Below, piece after piece: positions 32,096 to 41,586 of a stretch of 64,000 bases of DNA. This DNA comes from Terriglobales bacterium (GTDB lineage: Bacteria > Acidobacteriota > Terriglobia > Terriglobales > Acidobacteriaceae). The translations under genes were made by a program, and so were the position numbers. The notes below the pieces were generated by a model. That model worked only from the letters and a program-made list of their open reading frames with translations, searched no databases and was not told where the DNA came from. The stretch lies in assembly GCA_035691485.1 (NCBI GenBank), contig DASSIZ010000117.1:1-64000 (forward strand), given 5' to 3'. Numbering within the stretch: the first letter of the stretch is position 1; every line of letters starts with the position of its first letter.

Positions 32096-33097
32096 ATGGA
32101 CGTGGTCGCGCTAACGCGGGAGCTGGTGGACATTGAGTCGATCACCGGCAATGAAAGGGGAGTCGGTGAGTTTCTGCACCGGCGCTTGCGCGAGCTCGGC
32201 TATGAGGTACGCCTGGACCCAGTGGAGACGGGACGTTTCAACGTGTTCGCCGTGCCGCCGAAGCAGCCGCGGCCCGAAATCTTCTTGTCGACCCACATGG
32301 ACACGGTCCCTCCCCACTTCCCTTCCCGCGAAGACGAGAGCCGCATTTACGGGCGCGGCGCATGCGACGCCAAGGGAATCATTGCCGCACAGATCGCCGC
32401 CGCGGAAAAGCTGCGGCAGGATGGTCCGGCGGTGGGGCTGCTGTTCCTGGTGGGAGAAGAGCGCAACAGCGCGGGCGCGCAGCACGCCAACCAGCGGCCC
32501 GCGGGTGGCCGCTTCCTGATCAATGGCGAGCCCACCGGCAATCGCCTGGCAACCGCGACCAAGGGAGCGATGCGGGTCGAACTGTTCGCCGAAGGACGCA
32601 TGGCACACTCCGCCTACCCGGAGCTGGGGGAGTCGGCGATCGAGAAACTGCTGGACGCGCTGCAACGCATCCGCCAAATTTCTTTGCCCAGCGATCCGCA
32701 GCTGGGAGCGTGCACTCTCAATATCGGGCTGATCGATGGCGGCCGCGCGCCGAACGTGATCCCCGACCACGCCCATGCCGAGCTGATGTACCGGCTGATT
32801 GGGGCTTCCGATGAGCTGAAACGCCAACTGGTGGCCGCGGCGGGGGAGCAGGTGCGGGTGAAATGGGGACTGGAGCTGCCGTTCGTGCGCCTGCGCACGC
32901 TCGACGGCATTCCCACCATGATGGCGGCATTCGCAACCGATATTCCGTCACTGACGAAGTGGGGCGAACCGCTGCTGCTGGGGCCTGGGTCAATCCATGT
33001 GGCGCACACGCCCGAGGAGCACATCGAGAAGAAAGAACTGCTGGCAGCGGTGGATCTCTATGCCGAAGTCGCGCGGCGGTTGGTAGGGAGTAGCTAG
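32096..33097 (+). CDS. M20-family metallopeptidase (ArgE/DapE-like)
   Basis: 333 residues from ATG 32096; the frame reaches back to ATG 32018, but those 26 residues are non-conserved in character. Metal-binding motifs: STHMDTVPP (His, Asp), GACDAKG, and the catalytic Glu pair in VGEERNS. The dimerisation domain begins near TKGAMRVELFAEGRMAHSAYP. The last zinc His is in GPGSIHVAHTPEE. It cleaves an N-acyl amino acid or a dipeptide. ArgE-type acetylornithine deacetylase activity is possible but not decided by sequence. The next gene begins within 50 bases. Confidence 0.85.
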   Translation: MDVVALTRELVDIESITGNERGVGEFLHRRLRELGYEVRLDPVETGRFNVFAVPPKQPRPEIFLSTHMDTVPPHFPSREDESRIYGRGACDAKGIIAAQIAAAEKLRQDGPAVGLLFLVGEERNSAGAQHANQRPAGGRFLINGEPTGNRLATATKGAMRVELFAEGRMAHSAYPELGESAIEKLLDALQRIRQISLPSDPQLGACTLNIGLIDGGRAPNVIPDHAHAELMYRLIGASDELKRQLVAAAGEQVRVKWGLELPFVRLRTLDGIPTMMAAFATDIPSLTKWGEPLLLGPGSIHVAHTPEEHIEKKELLAAVDLYAEVARRLVGSS

Positions 33098-33141
33098 TGT
33101 TGTCGCATCTTGCCCGGCAACGGAGTACTCTAACCACTGCC

Positions 33142-35268
33142 ATGCCAGACCAGACGAACTCCCTTGCCCAGGCCTCCTCCGCATACCTGCGCTCCGCCAT
33201 GCATCAGCCCATCCGCTGGTATCAATGGGGCGAGGACGCGTTCGCCGCGGCGCAGCGCGAGAATAAGCCAATGTTGCTGGACATCGGCGCAGTCTGGTGT
33301 CACTGGTGCCACGTGATGGATCGCGAGTCCTATGACGATCCGGAAGTGGCGCGCATCATCAACGAGAATTTCATCGCGATGAAGGTGGACCGCGACGAGC
33401 GTCCTGACATCGACAGCCGCTATCAATCGGCAGTGCAGGCGATGGCAGGCCAGGGGGGCTGGCCGCTGACCGCGTTCCTCACTCCCGAAGGCAAGCCCTT
33501 TTATGGCGGCACCTATTTTCCTCCTGACGATCAGTGGGGGCGGCCCGGTTTCAAGCGCGTGCTGATGGCCATCGCGGACGCGTTTCGCGGCAAACGTGAC
33601 GAAGTTTTACAGCAAGCCGACATGGTGCTCAGCTCGATCAGCCAAGCGGAGTCATTCGCCGGGCGCAGCGCGAGTATTCCGCCAACCATCGTGCGCAGCG
33701 TGATCGCGTCGGCGCTGAAGACTTACGATTCCGAGCATGGGGGCTTTGGCAGCGCGCCCAAGTTTCCGCATCCCTCGACCATGGACCTGCTCATTCACCT
33801 GTACTCGCGCAGCGGCGACGAGAGGCTGCGGGAGGTGATCGCCAACACGCTGGAGCGCATGGCGCGCGGTGGCGTATATGACCAGCTTGGCGGCGGGTTT
33901 CATCGCTACTCGGTGGACGAGCGCTGGGTGGTGCCGCACTTCGAAAAAATGTCGTACGACAACTCGGAGCTGCTCAAGAATTATGTCCACGGCTACCAGG
34001 CGACCGGCAATTCGTTGTTTGCCGCGGTGGCGCGCGACATCATCCGCTGGATGGATGCGTGGCTGAGCGACCGCAGCGAGGGCGGTTTTTACGCTTCGCA
34101 GGACGCCGACATCAATCTCGACGATGACGGCGACTACTTCACCTGGACCCTGGAGGAAGCGCGGGCCGCGCTGACCGAGGAAGAGCTGAAGGTTGCGCAG
34201 CCCTATTATGACATCAACGAAGCCGGCGAGATGCATCACAACCCGGCCAAGAACGTGCTCTTCGTGCACGCCTCGGTGGAAGAGATCGGTGTGCGAACCG
34301 GCATGCAGCGCGACCGCATTTCCGCACTGCTCGATGCGGCAAAAGACAAGATGTACGCGGCGCGCCTGAAGCGAGCCACGCCGTTTGTCGACAAGACTGT
34401 TTACGTCGGCTGGAACGCGCTGTGCGTCTCCGCCTATCTCGAGGCTGCGCGCGTGCTCTCGCTGGAGGATGCGCGGCACTTTGCGCTGCGCTCGCTGGAC
34501 CGAATTCTTTCCCACGGGTTCACCGCCGAAGGCGGACTGAAGCACGTCATCGCCTATGCCGATCCCCAGGCGCCCAAGCGGAACGTGGCGGGCGTGCTGG
34601 ACGACTACGCTTTCACCGCGCTTGCCTGCCTCGATGGGTACGAGGCGACGGCCGACCTCAGCTACTTCACCTTTGCCCGCAAGATCGTGGACGCCATGAT
34701 CGAGCGCTTGTACGACCAGACTTCGGGCGGCTTTTTCGACTCCGAAAACAAAGCGGTGCTGGGCGCGCTCACCGCCCGTCGCAAACCGTTCCAGGACTCT
34801 CCGACTCCGGCGGGAAATTCCGCCGCCGCGATCGCGCTGTTCCGCATGCACGCCTACACCCATGAAGACAGCTACCGTGAAAAGGCTGAAGACACGCTTG
34901 AGGTTTTCGCCGGAATGGCTGAGCAATATGGGATGTTCGCGGCTACCTACGCGCTGGCCGCAGTGTGGCTGCTGGAGGGTCACACGCAGGTGGTCGTGGT
35001 CGGCAACGACGAGCGCGCACGCGAGCTTTACGCCGCGGCGGTCGCGCCTTTCGCAGTGAACAAGGCGGTGGTCAAGGTGAGCGACAGCGCCGCCGCCCCG
35101 CAAAACCTGCCGCCTGTGATCGCCGAAACCGTGCCCAACATTCCGGCGGTGAAGGACGGTAAGTCGACGGCGGTGCTGTGCTCAAACTTCACTTGCCGGC
35201 CGCCCATCAGCGATCCCGATGAGCTGGCTAAGGTTTTACATGAGACATTGGTGGCGAAAGCGGCGTGA
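33142..35268 (+). CDS. YyaL/SSP411-type thioredoxin-domain protein (DUF255)
   Basis: 708 residues from ATG 33142 (MPDQTNSL); an earlier in-frame GTG at 33097 overlaps the previous stop. The N-terminal thioredoxin-like domain carries the family hallmark GAVWCHWCHVMDRESY and QGGWPLTAFLTP. The large C-terminal part is an (alpha/alpha)6 barrel like N-acylglucosamine 2-epimerases (GGVYDQLGGGFHRYSVD, WVVPHFEKMSYDNSE, FYASQDAD). These cytosolic proteins are widespread and their reaction is unsettled. Length is full for the family. Confidence 0.9.
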   Translation: MPDQTNSLAQASSAYLRSAMHQPIRWYQWGEDAFAAAQRENKPMLLDIGAVWCHWCHVMDRESYDDPEVARIINENFIAMKVDRDERPDIDSRYQSAVQAMAGQGGWPLTAFLTPEGKPFYGGTYFPPDDQWGRPGFKRVLMAIADAFRGKRDEVLQQADMVLSSISQAESFAGRSASIPPTIVRSVIASALKTYDSEHGGFGSAPKFPHPSTMDLLIHLYSRSGDERLREVIANTLERMARGGVYDQLGGGFHRYSVDERWVVPHFEKMSYDNSELLKNYVHGYQATGNSLFAAVARDIIRWMDAWLSDRSEGGFYASQDADINLDDDGDYFTWTLEEARAALTEEELKVAQPYYDINEAGEMHHNPAKNVLFVHASVEEIGVRTGMQRDRISALLDAAKDKMYAARLKRATPFVDKTVYVGWNALCVSAYLEAARVLSLEDARHFALRSLDRILSHGFTAEGGLKHVIAYADPQAPKRNVAGVLDDYAFTALACLDGYEATADLSYFTFARKIVDAMIERLYDQTSGGFFDSENKAVLGALTARRKPFQDSPTPAGNSAAAIALFRMHAYTHEDSYREKAEDTLEVFAGMAEQYGMFAATYALAAVWLLEGHTQVVVVGNDERARELYAAAVAPFAVNKAVVKVSDSAAAPQNLPPVIAETVPNIPAVKDGKSTAVLCSNFTCRPPISDPDELAKVLHETLVAKAA

Positions 35269-35352
35269 AGTCCGCGGCGGGGCGGTGAGTGGCCAGCAGC
35301 CGATATTCTCAGGTATAAAGCTGGATTCCGAATCCTGACCACCGGAGTCTAT

Positions 35353-35739
35353 ATGGGGCGCATTACGCAACTCGTCATCGAGGCCGAGGATAAGCCCGGC
35401 ATGCTTGCGACCATCTGCTCGGAGATGGCCGCCAAAGCCGTGAACATCACCGCCATCATGGCGGCCTACGACCAGCCGGGTGGACGCATCCGCATGGTGG
35501 CAACGCCGCACGCAGCGGCCCGCAAAGTTCTGGACGCGATCCATTTGACGTACGACGAAGAGGAGGCGGTCGCCATTCGGGTCACCGATCGCCCGGGCGC
35601 GCTGGGTCGTGCCACGCGCAAGCTAGCCGACCGCGGCATCAACGTGCTCTATGCCTACGGTTCGATCGTGAAAGGCAGCGAGCGCGCGCTGATTATCGTG
35701 GGAGTCCACGACATCGAGAAGGCGGAAGGCGTTCTATGA
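35353..35739 (+). CDS. Tandem ACT-domain protein
   Basis: 128 residues forming two ACT domains: 3-65 (TQLVIEAEDKPGMLATICSEMA) and 72-128 (VAIRVTDRPGALGRATRKLADRGINVLYAYG). Each has the D-x-PG-x-L turn that binds amino acids at the ACT interface. There is no fused catalytic domain, so it is a free-standing sensor, probably for an amino acid. It ends 16 bases from the convergent glcF stop. Confidence 0.85.
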   Translation: MGRITQLVIEAEDKPGMLATICSEMAAKAVNITAIMAAYDQPGGRIRMVATPHAAARKVLDAIHLTYDEEEAVAIRVTDRPGALGRATRKLADRGINVLYAYGSIVKGSERALIIVGVHDIEKAEGVL

Positions 35740-35755
35740 CGGCAGTGCCCCGCCG

Positions 35756-37084
35756 CTAGGAGTTGCGATAGGATTCGTCCAGCAATTCAACCACGTGCGC
35801 CACGCGCATCTTCAGCCCGCGCGCTTTCACTCCCGCCCGCAGTTGCAGCATGCATCCGGTGTTCGCGGTGGCGATGATTTCGGCGCGCGCGGCCGTGACC
35901 TCGTCCATCTTCTGCTCCAGGATGTCCATTGACAGCCGGTTTTGCGTTACGTTGTAGGTGCCGGCGCTGCCGCAGCAGTAATCGGGATGTGCCATCTCGA
36001 CCAGTTCCGCGCCGATGGCCTTCAACAATTCGCGAGGCGCGGATCGAATGCCCTGCGCATGCGCCAGGTGGCAGGGATCCTGGTAGGTGACGCGCGCCTT
36101 CAGTTTCCGCTTGGGCGGCCGCAACCCCGCCTGGGCCAGGAACTCGGTAATGTCCTTCACCTGCGCGGCAAATTCGCACGCCCGCTTCGCTTCCGTGCCA
36201 GCCTCCAGCAGTTCGCCGTATTCCTTCATCATTGCGCCGCAGCCGGCAGAGTTGGTGACCACCGGGTCGCGCGTTGACTCCATGATTGCGGCTATGTTTC
36301 CCCGCGCCAAGGCCCGCGCCTCTTGGCGATAGCCCGCGTGCGCCGGTAAAGCGCCGCAGCAAAGCTGGCCCTTGGGTACGAAGACGTCGAATCCATTCGC
36401 ATTCAGCACGCGGACGGTGGCCTCATTCAACGCGGAAAAGGCAACACTGCCGATGCACCCGGCATGGAAGAGGACGCGCCCGCGAGCCTCGCCGGCGCCG
36501 CGATAGGTGGCGCCGAGCTGTGAAAAGAAAAACTTTTCGTCAATCGAGGGCGCCAGCGCCTCCACTTTGTCCATTCCCATGAGTTTCAAAATGCCGCTGG
36601 AGCGCGCCAGGCCCTGGAGTCCCGACCGCTGGTAGAACCGCAGCCGGCTTGCCCAGCGCGCAAGATTTCTGTGGTCGTGGAGCATGGCCCCGAAGAACCA
36701 GGCGCGCAGCCGCTGCTCGAGCCAGGGCCGTTTGAAATTTGACTCGATCTCGGCCCGTGCCCGCTCCAAGATGCGGCCGTATTTCACGCCCGAGGGGCAG
36801 GCCGTTTCACAGGCGCGACATCCGAGGCAGCGATCCAAGTGTGTAGCGAAGGAGTCACCAATCTGCAATCGCCCGGCATCCACTTGCAGGACCTGGTAAA
36901 TACGGCCGCGGGGCGAATCCGCTTCCCGCCCGAGCACGCGGTAGGTCGGACACTGCTGCAGGCACAAGCCGCAGTGAATGCACTTGGAGTACAACTCCCA
37001 GGACGGCCGATCGGGCGTGGTGAAATTCGATGGCAGCGCGGCGCTACCGGTTCCGTGCTCCGCATTGACGGTGGTGGCACTCAG
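35756..37084 (-). CDS. glcF: Glycolate oxidase iron-sulfur subunit
   Basis: 442 residues if started at CTG 37084. Two [4Fe-4S] motifs, CIHCGLCLQQCP and CLGCRACETACPSG, and two CCG cysteine motifs (GQLCCGALP, YCCGSAG) define GlcF. It accepts electrons from the GlcD flavin and passes them to the quinone pool. No ATG or GTG exists in frame near the expected start; TTG 36994 would cut 30 residues. CTG 37084 overlaps the glcE stop as CTGA and has GGGAGG 8 bases upstream, mirroring the ATGA coupling of glcD-glcE. A base error in a true ATG is the alternative. Confidence 0.88.
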   Translation of the reverse strand: MSATTVNAEHGTGSAALPSNFTTPDRPSWELYSKCIHCGLCLQQCPTYRVLGREADSPRGRIYQVLQVDAGRLQIGDSFATHLDRCLGCRACETACPSGVKYGRILERARAEIESNFKRPWLEQRLRAWFFGAMLHDHRNLARWASRLRFYQRSGLQGLARSSGILKLMGMDKVEALAPSIDEKFFFSQLGATYRGAGEARGRVLFHAGCIGSVAFSALNEATVRVLNANGFDVFVPKGQLCCGALPAHAGYRQEARALARGNIAAIMESTRDPVVTNSAGCGAMMKEYGELLEAGTEAKRACEFAAQVKDITEFLAQAGLRPPKRKLKARVTYQDPCHLAHAQGIRSAPRELLKAIGAELVEMAHPDYCCGSAGTYNVTQNRLSMDILEQKMDEVTAARAEIIATANTGCMLQLRAGVKARGLKMRVAHVVELLDESYRNS

Positions 37085-38424
37085 AACAGGAACCTCCCGC
37101 GGTTGAGGATGTTCTTGCCGTCGAATGCCTGCTTGATTGCCTTCATGGTCTCGACATCATTTGGGGTGCTGCCCCAGACGCTGCAGCGCCGCTTGGCTTC
37201 GAGCGGGCAGCGCAGCACGATTGCCGACCCCTGGCGCGGCACCGCGCCGCGCAGGAATGAAATCGCGTTGACGTATTGCATCGCGGAGGGCGGATCCACC
37301 GCGACCGGCACCAACCCGACCAGCAGAGATCCGACGCCGATCCTGCCTGAGACAGCGCACACAAAATTATTGTCCGTCGCCGCGCGTTCTGCCGCTTCCA
37401 GCACCGGGCCCGCGTCCTGCAATGCAACATCCACTCGCAACAGCATGGCGTTCCGGCTGCGCTCGAACAGCGCGTGGGGAAATTCCGGGAGCGCGCGCCA
37501 GATCTCGCGCTCATCATCGCCAGCGGCTTCGCTTGCCACCGCCGCGCCCAACTCCGCGCGATAACGGGCCAGCACGGCGTCACTGCCGGCGGCGCGCAGC
37601 AGGACCCGCCAGGGTTCGGTTTTGGCGGCGTGCGAATCTCCGTGGATGATCTCGGCCGCGTGCGGCGAAACAATTTCCAGGCAAAGCGGCGTCAACGGTG
37701 AAGCGAGTACGCGGTCACGGAAGTCCAGCGCCTCTTTCAAGTTCGCAAACCTGGCAATGAAAGTACGCGTCTGCCGCGGGCGGGGAAACAACTTGAAGCT
37801 CGCGCCGGTAATCACCGCAATGGTTCCATAGCTGCCGATCAGCAGCTTCATCAGGTCATATCCGGCAACGTTCTTCACCACCCGCGCGCCGGCTTTTGCG
37901 ACCTTACCGTCGGCGGTGACAAAGCGCACCCCGGTGCAGTAATCCCGCAGGCCGCCGTAGGAGTGCTTGAGCGGTCCATGCGCCGCCGACGCCAGCGCTC
38001 CGCCCATGGTGCTCCGCTGAGGCTGCGCGGCATCGAGCGGTAGCATCTGTCCATGCGGCCCGCATACTGCCTCCACCTCGGCCGGCGTCGTACCGGCGCC
38101 GACGCCGATCATCAAGTCGCCGGCATCGTAGTGTTCCAAGGCTTTCAGGCGACTCGTGCGCAGCAAGATATCGATCTTCGCGGGAACCATCCCGGTGAAC
38201 TGGTGAGTGAACCCGCCGGCCGGCACGACGACCAGATCTTCAGCGTGCGCCAACTTCATGATCGCCGCCACCTCTTCCGCGGATGCGGGCGAGACCACCG
38301 CGCGCGGCGAGACCTCGTCGATGGCGAATTCCGCCGTGCGCGCCGGATCCTCGGTGGTGTGCTGCTCGCCGGCGATTGCCGCCAGCTCACGCGCCAGTCC
38401 CGCCGCTGTCGAGGTCGCGCTCAT
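37081..38424 (-). CDS. glcE: Glycolate oxidase FAD-binding subunit
   Basis: 447 residues from ATG 38424, which overlaps the glcD stop (ATGA). FAD-binding PCMH-type features: VVPAGGFTHQF, LMIGVGAGTTPAEVEA, STMGGALASAAHGPLKHSYGG, and VKNVAGYDLMKLLIGSYGT, the last being characteristic of GlcE. The C-terminal half is shorter and more divergent than in GlcD, as in the family. It ends in NILNRGRFLF, the conserved tail. It forms the glycolate oxidase complex with GlcD and GlcF. Confidence 0.92.
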   Translation of the reverse strand: MSATSTAAGLARELAAIAGEQHTTEDPARTAEFAIDEVSPRAVVSPASAEEVAAIMKLAHAEDLVVVPAGGFTHQFTGMVPAKIDILLRTSRLKALEHYDAGDLMIGVGAGTTPAEVEAVCGPHGQMLPLDAAQPQRSTMGGALASAAHGPLKHSYGGLRDYCTGVRFVTADGKVAKAGARVVKNVAGYDLMKLLIGSYGTIAVITGASFKLFPRPRQTRTFIARFANLKEALDFRDRVLASPLTPLCLEIVSPHAAEIIHGDSHAAKTEPWRVLLRAAGSDAVLARYRAELGAAVASEAAGDDEREIWRALPEFPHALFERSRNAMLLRVDVALQDAGPVLEAAERAATDNNFVCAVSGRIGVGSLLVGLVPVAVDPPSAMQYVNAISFLRGAVPRQGSAIVLRCPLEAKRRCSVWGSTPNDVETMKAIKQAFDGKNILNRGRFLF

Positions 38425-39848
38425 CGCGGAACTCCACTGCTGCGCACGATGTTGGTCTCGCGACAGCTGCGCGGAGTCGGAAAAAGTTTTTGCGGATTGA
38501 AGATGGATTTCGGATTGAAGGCGTCGTGCACGAGGGCCATGACTTCCAGATCGTTGTCGGTGAACAGCAGCGGCATGAGTTCGTTCTTTTCCATGCCGAC
38601 GCCATGCTCGCCGGTAATGGTGCCTCCGGCATCGACGCAATATTGAAGAATCATGCGGCCGGCCTGGTGGGTGCGCTCCACCTGGTCCGGATCGCGCATA
38701 TCAAACAGGATGCACGGATGCAGGTTGCCGTCGCCGGCGTGGAAGATGTTGCCGATCTCCAGCTTGCATTGCTGGGCCACGCTCTCGATGTAGCGCAGCA
38801 CCTTGGGAATGTGGCTGCGCGGGACGACGCCATCCTGGGTGTAGTAGGCCGGCGCCAAGCGCCCGAGCGCAGCGAAAGCCGTCTTGCGTCCCTTCCACAA
38901 CAGTTGGCGCTCGGCATCGTTGGCGGCGCGCCGGACCTCGCGCGCACTGTGACGCTGGCAAACCGCGCGCACGGCATCGGCCTGGTCGGTCACCATTTCG
39001 CGCAGTCCTTCCAGCTCAATCAGCAGCACCGCGCCGGAATCCATCGGGTAACCGGCATGGGTAGCTTCCTCGACGCAGCGCAGGGTCTTGCCATCCAGCA
39101 TTTCCAGCGCGACCGGCGTGATGCCTTCCGAAGTGATGGAGGCAACGGTGTTGGCCGCATCGTCCACGGTGTTGAAAATGGCGAGCAGCGTTTCCACCGC
39201 TTCGGCAATCTTGGTGAGCTTGACGGTAATCGCGGTCACGATCGCCACCGTGCCTTCGGTTCCGACGAACAAGCCGGTGAGGTCGTAGCCGCAGGAGTCC
39301 ACGGCTTTGCCGCCCATGTGCGCCACGCGCCCGTCAGGCAGCACGACCTCCAGCCCGGTGATGTGGTTCACGGTGACGCCGTGGGCCAGGGTGTGCGCGC
39401 CGCCGGAATTTTCCGCGACGTTGCCGCCGATGGTGGAGGCGCGCTGGCTGGCTGGATCAGGCGCGAAGTACAACCCGTGCTGCGCGACGGCGGCCGAGAG
39501 GTCCGCGTTCACTACGCCCGGTTGCACCACGGCGCGGCGGTTGGCGGCATCGATTTCCAGAATCGATGTCATGCGCGTGAACACCAGCACGATGCCGCCG
39601 GCTCGCGGAATGGAGCCGCCGCTCAAACCGGTTCCCGCTCCCCGGGGCACCAGCGGCACATTCATGCGCGAGGCGGTTCGCGCGATCTGCGATACCTGCT
39701 CGGTGGTGCTGGGAAATACGATCACTTCAGGCGTACCGGTGGATAGTCCGGCGTCGTACTCATAGATCATGCGGTCTTCGGGACGGTCGAGTACCGCTTC
39801 GGAGCCGACGATCTTTCGCAGTTCTCGCGCAATCGGTGAGGAGGGCAT
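38421..39848 (-). CDS. glcD: Glycolate oxidase catalytic flavoprotein subunit
   Basis: 475 residues, full length. The FAD-binding domain shows LVPRGAGTGLSGGSIP, ASTIGGNVAENSGGAH and CGYDLTGLFVGTEGT. The C-terminal FAD-oxidase domain has IGNIFHAGDGNLHP and GTITGEHGVGMEKN. It oxidises glycolate (or D-lactate) to the 2-oxoacid. First gene of glcDEF. D-lactate dehydrogenase is the main alternative activity, but the E and F partners favour glycolate oxidase. Confidence 0.93.
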   Translation of the reverse strand: MPSSPIARELRKIVGSEAVLDRPEDRMIYEYDAGLSTGTPEVIVFPSTTEQVSQIARTASRMNVPLVPRGAGTGLSGGSIPRAGGIVLVFTRMTSILEIDAANRRAVVQPGVVNADLSAAVAQHGLYFAPDPASQRASTIGGNVAENSGGAHTLAHGVTVNHITGLEVVLPDGRVAHMGGKAVDSCGYDLTGLFVGTEGTVAIVTAITVKLTKIAEAVETLLAIFNTVDDAANTVASITSEGITPVALEMLDGKTLRCVEEATHAGYPMDSGAVLLIELEGLREMVTDQADAVRAVCQRHSAREVRRAANDAERQLLWKGRKTAFAALGRLAPAYYTQDGVVPRSHIPKVLRYIESVAQQCKLEIGNIFHAGDGNLHPCILFDMRDPDQVERTHQAGRMILQYCVDAGGTITGEHGVGMEKNELMPLLFTDNDLEVMALVHDAFNPKSIFNPQKLFPTPRSCRETNIVRSSGVPR

Positions 39849-39927
39849 GGGCCACGAAGTCAGCGGGCTTGGTAATGACCAGTTTACCTGCCCGCAATGC
39901 GGAAGTTCCCGCTATTTTACGATGGTC

Positions 39928-39958
39928 AAAAAATAAGGCCGCGGAAATCGCCGCGGCC
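39928..39958 (-). terminator. Intrinsic terminator of the CBS-domain gene
   Basis: On the minus strand, GGCCGCGG-CGATTT-CCGCGGCC is followed by TTATTTTTT. It lies 22 bases past the stop at 39980 and before the glcD start, so it insulates the glc operon. Confidence 0.88.
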
Positions 39959-39979
39959 ATGGAAGTGCGGATGCTGCGG

Positions 39980-40408
39980 TCAGGTGCTCTGGGAGATGTA
40001 GGCGCGCATCATTTGAACTTCGCCGTCCTTTTCGACCACGGCGTGCGCCAGCAGGTCGCGCAAAGAGATCACGCCGCGCAGTTGTTTTCCCTGGCACACA
40101 GGCAAGTGCCGGAAGCCACGCTCGCGCATCAGTTCCAGGCAATCTTCCAGACTGCGGTCGGGCGCGACCGTCACCACGTCGCGGGTCATGACCTCGAAAA
40201 TCTTTGTGACGCGGGGGTCTCTGCCCTCGTGCACCACGCGCTTCATCAGGTCGCGTTCGGAAAAAAGGCCGGCCAGTTCTCCTTGGCGGATAACCGCGAC
40301 GGCGCCGACATTTTTCGACACCATCAGGCTGACCACGTCAACCACCAGCTCGTCGGCCTCGACTTGGTAAGTTTCCCGGTCGCGAATCAGGCTGTCTACG
40401 GATGCCAT
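39980..40408 (-). CDS. CBS-domain pair protein
   Basis: 142 residues from ATG 40408, with GGGAGGG upstream. Two CBS motifs: 5-60 (VVSLMVSKNVGAVAVIRQGELAGLFSERDLMKRV) and 70-128 (SLEDCLELMRERGFRHLPVCQGKQLRGVISLRDLL). A free-standing Bateman module typically senses adenine nucleotides or SAM and regulates a partner. Single-gene transcript with its own terminator. Partner not identifiable. Confidence 0.88.
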   Translation of the reverse strand: MASVDSLIRDRETYQVEADELVVDVVSLMVSKNVGAVAVIRQGELAGLFSERDLMKRVVHEGRDPRVTKIFEVMTRDVVTVAPDRSLEDCLELMRERGFRHLPVCQGKQLRGVISLRDLLAHAVVEKDGEVQMMRAYISQST

Positions 40409-40581
40409 GAGCCCTCCCGCCCTGCGGGGCAGCAAGTGTAGAGACCGCCGAGTATATGCCTGAAAAGATGTCTCGCCAAGCCCGGTTGGCTGCCCGGAAA
40501 ACGCGGGAATGCGCTTTAACAGCCGCCCAGGGCTGGTCGCAAGGCGGCCGGGCAGGATAAGTCTCGCCGCCAAGCACGTAC

Positions 40582-41586
40582 TTATTCGTCGTCGTCCAGG
40601 CTGAACAGGTCAGTGATGCGGCTGTCAGGGTCGAGCAGGAGCACGCGACGTCCGAGCACCACGCGGCTCCAGTCCACCGGCAGCCTGGGCAAGCGCGCGC
40701 TGCAGGACCCGGGAAGCGGCTGGGCGCGGTTTAGCAGGCCGGGAGGCAGGGTGCCGTCGCGCTGGATCTGTTTTTCCAGTCCGGGAGGAAGGTTGTCGCG
40801 CTCGGCCAGTCCCGGCGGCAGACTTGAGCTGTCGGCGAAGCATCCGCGTATGTTCTGCCGGTCATAGTTGGTGAACACCGAGCGGAATGGGCGCGGCCGC
40901 GCATTGTCATAGGAACGATATTCCGGCTCACGACCTTCGGGAGAGCGAAGCTCGGGCTCCCGCTGTGCCGCCGGCGTGCCGGCATATTGCGCGGCGGCCG
41001 GTGCGGCAGTGATGAAGTTCAGCACTGCCTCTGACTCGATTTTCGCTTCCTTCTTGCCGGAGGCCGCAGCGACTCCGGTTCCGGCGCCGGCACCCACACC
41101 GGCACCGATCGCCGCGCCCTTGCCGCCGCCTGCCACTGCGCCAATAATCGCGCCCAGTGCCGCCCCACCGCCGATCTTCGTGGTGTTGCTCTTGGTGTGC
41201 GACTGGCCCTTGGTCAGCCAGGGCTGCGTGTTCACCGGATAAGAGCGGCCGCCGGCGGTAATCGCAGTGAGCGTCAGCTCCAGTTCACCGGGATCACTGA
41301 GCCGCCCAGAAGGGTGCGCTCGCAGCACGCGACCGTCCACGTCGGCATCCTTGGGATAAAGCGTGCGTCCGTCGGGGTCGAGAATGGGCTGCTCCAACGA
41401 CGCATGAAAGGTGTCGCCCTGGCGTGCGGTCTCGCTGCTCAGGTTGTCAATCATCCGGATTGTCACCTGCGTGCCTTCGGGAATTGGACCGCCCATTCCG
41501 CCGGCGTGGCGGTGCTCCTGCGCCAAACAAAGGGAAGAAACAATGACGATCGAGATAAGAGCGGCAAGCGCCCGCTGTGCCTTCAT
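40582..41586 (-). CDS. Exported glycine-zipper protein with LPPGL repeats
   Basis: 334 residues from ATG 41586; the signal peptide ends near SLCLAQ. Residues about 35-130 repeat the beta module seen in the lipoprotein at 5915-6613 (GTQVTIRMIDNLSSETARQGDTF, VDGRVLRAHPSGRLSDPG). A Gly/Ala zipper follows (ALGAIIGAVAGGGKGAAIGAG). The C-terminal part adds three LPPGL units (SLPPGLAERDNLPPGLEKQ, TLPPGLLNR) and an acidic end (LFSLDDDE). It lacks a lipobox Cys. GGAGGAGG lies about 12 bases before the ATG. Probably an envelope protein; function unknown. Confidence 0.8.
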   Translation of the reverse strand: MKAQRALAALISIVIVSSLCLAQEHRHAGGMGGPIPEGTQVTIRMIDNLSSETARQGDTFHASLEQPILDPDGRTLYPKDADVDGRVLRAHPSGRLSDPGELELTLTAITAGGRSYPVNTQPWLTKGQSHTKSNTTKIGGGAALGAIIGAVAGGGKGAAIGAGVGAGAGTGVAAASGKKEAKIESEAVLNFITAAPAAAQYAGTPAAQREPELRSPEGREPEYRSYDNARPRPFRSVFTNYDRQNIRGCFADSSSLPPGLAERDNLPPGLEKQIQRDGTLPPGLLNRAQPLPGSCSARLPRLPVDWSRVVLGRRVLLLDPDSRITDLFSLDDDE

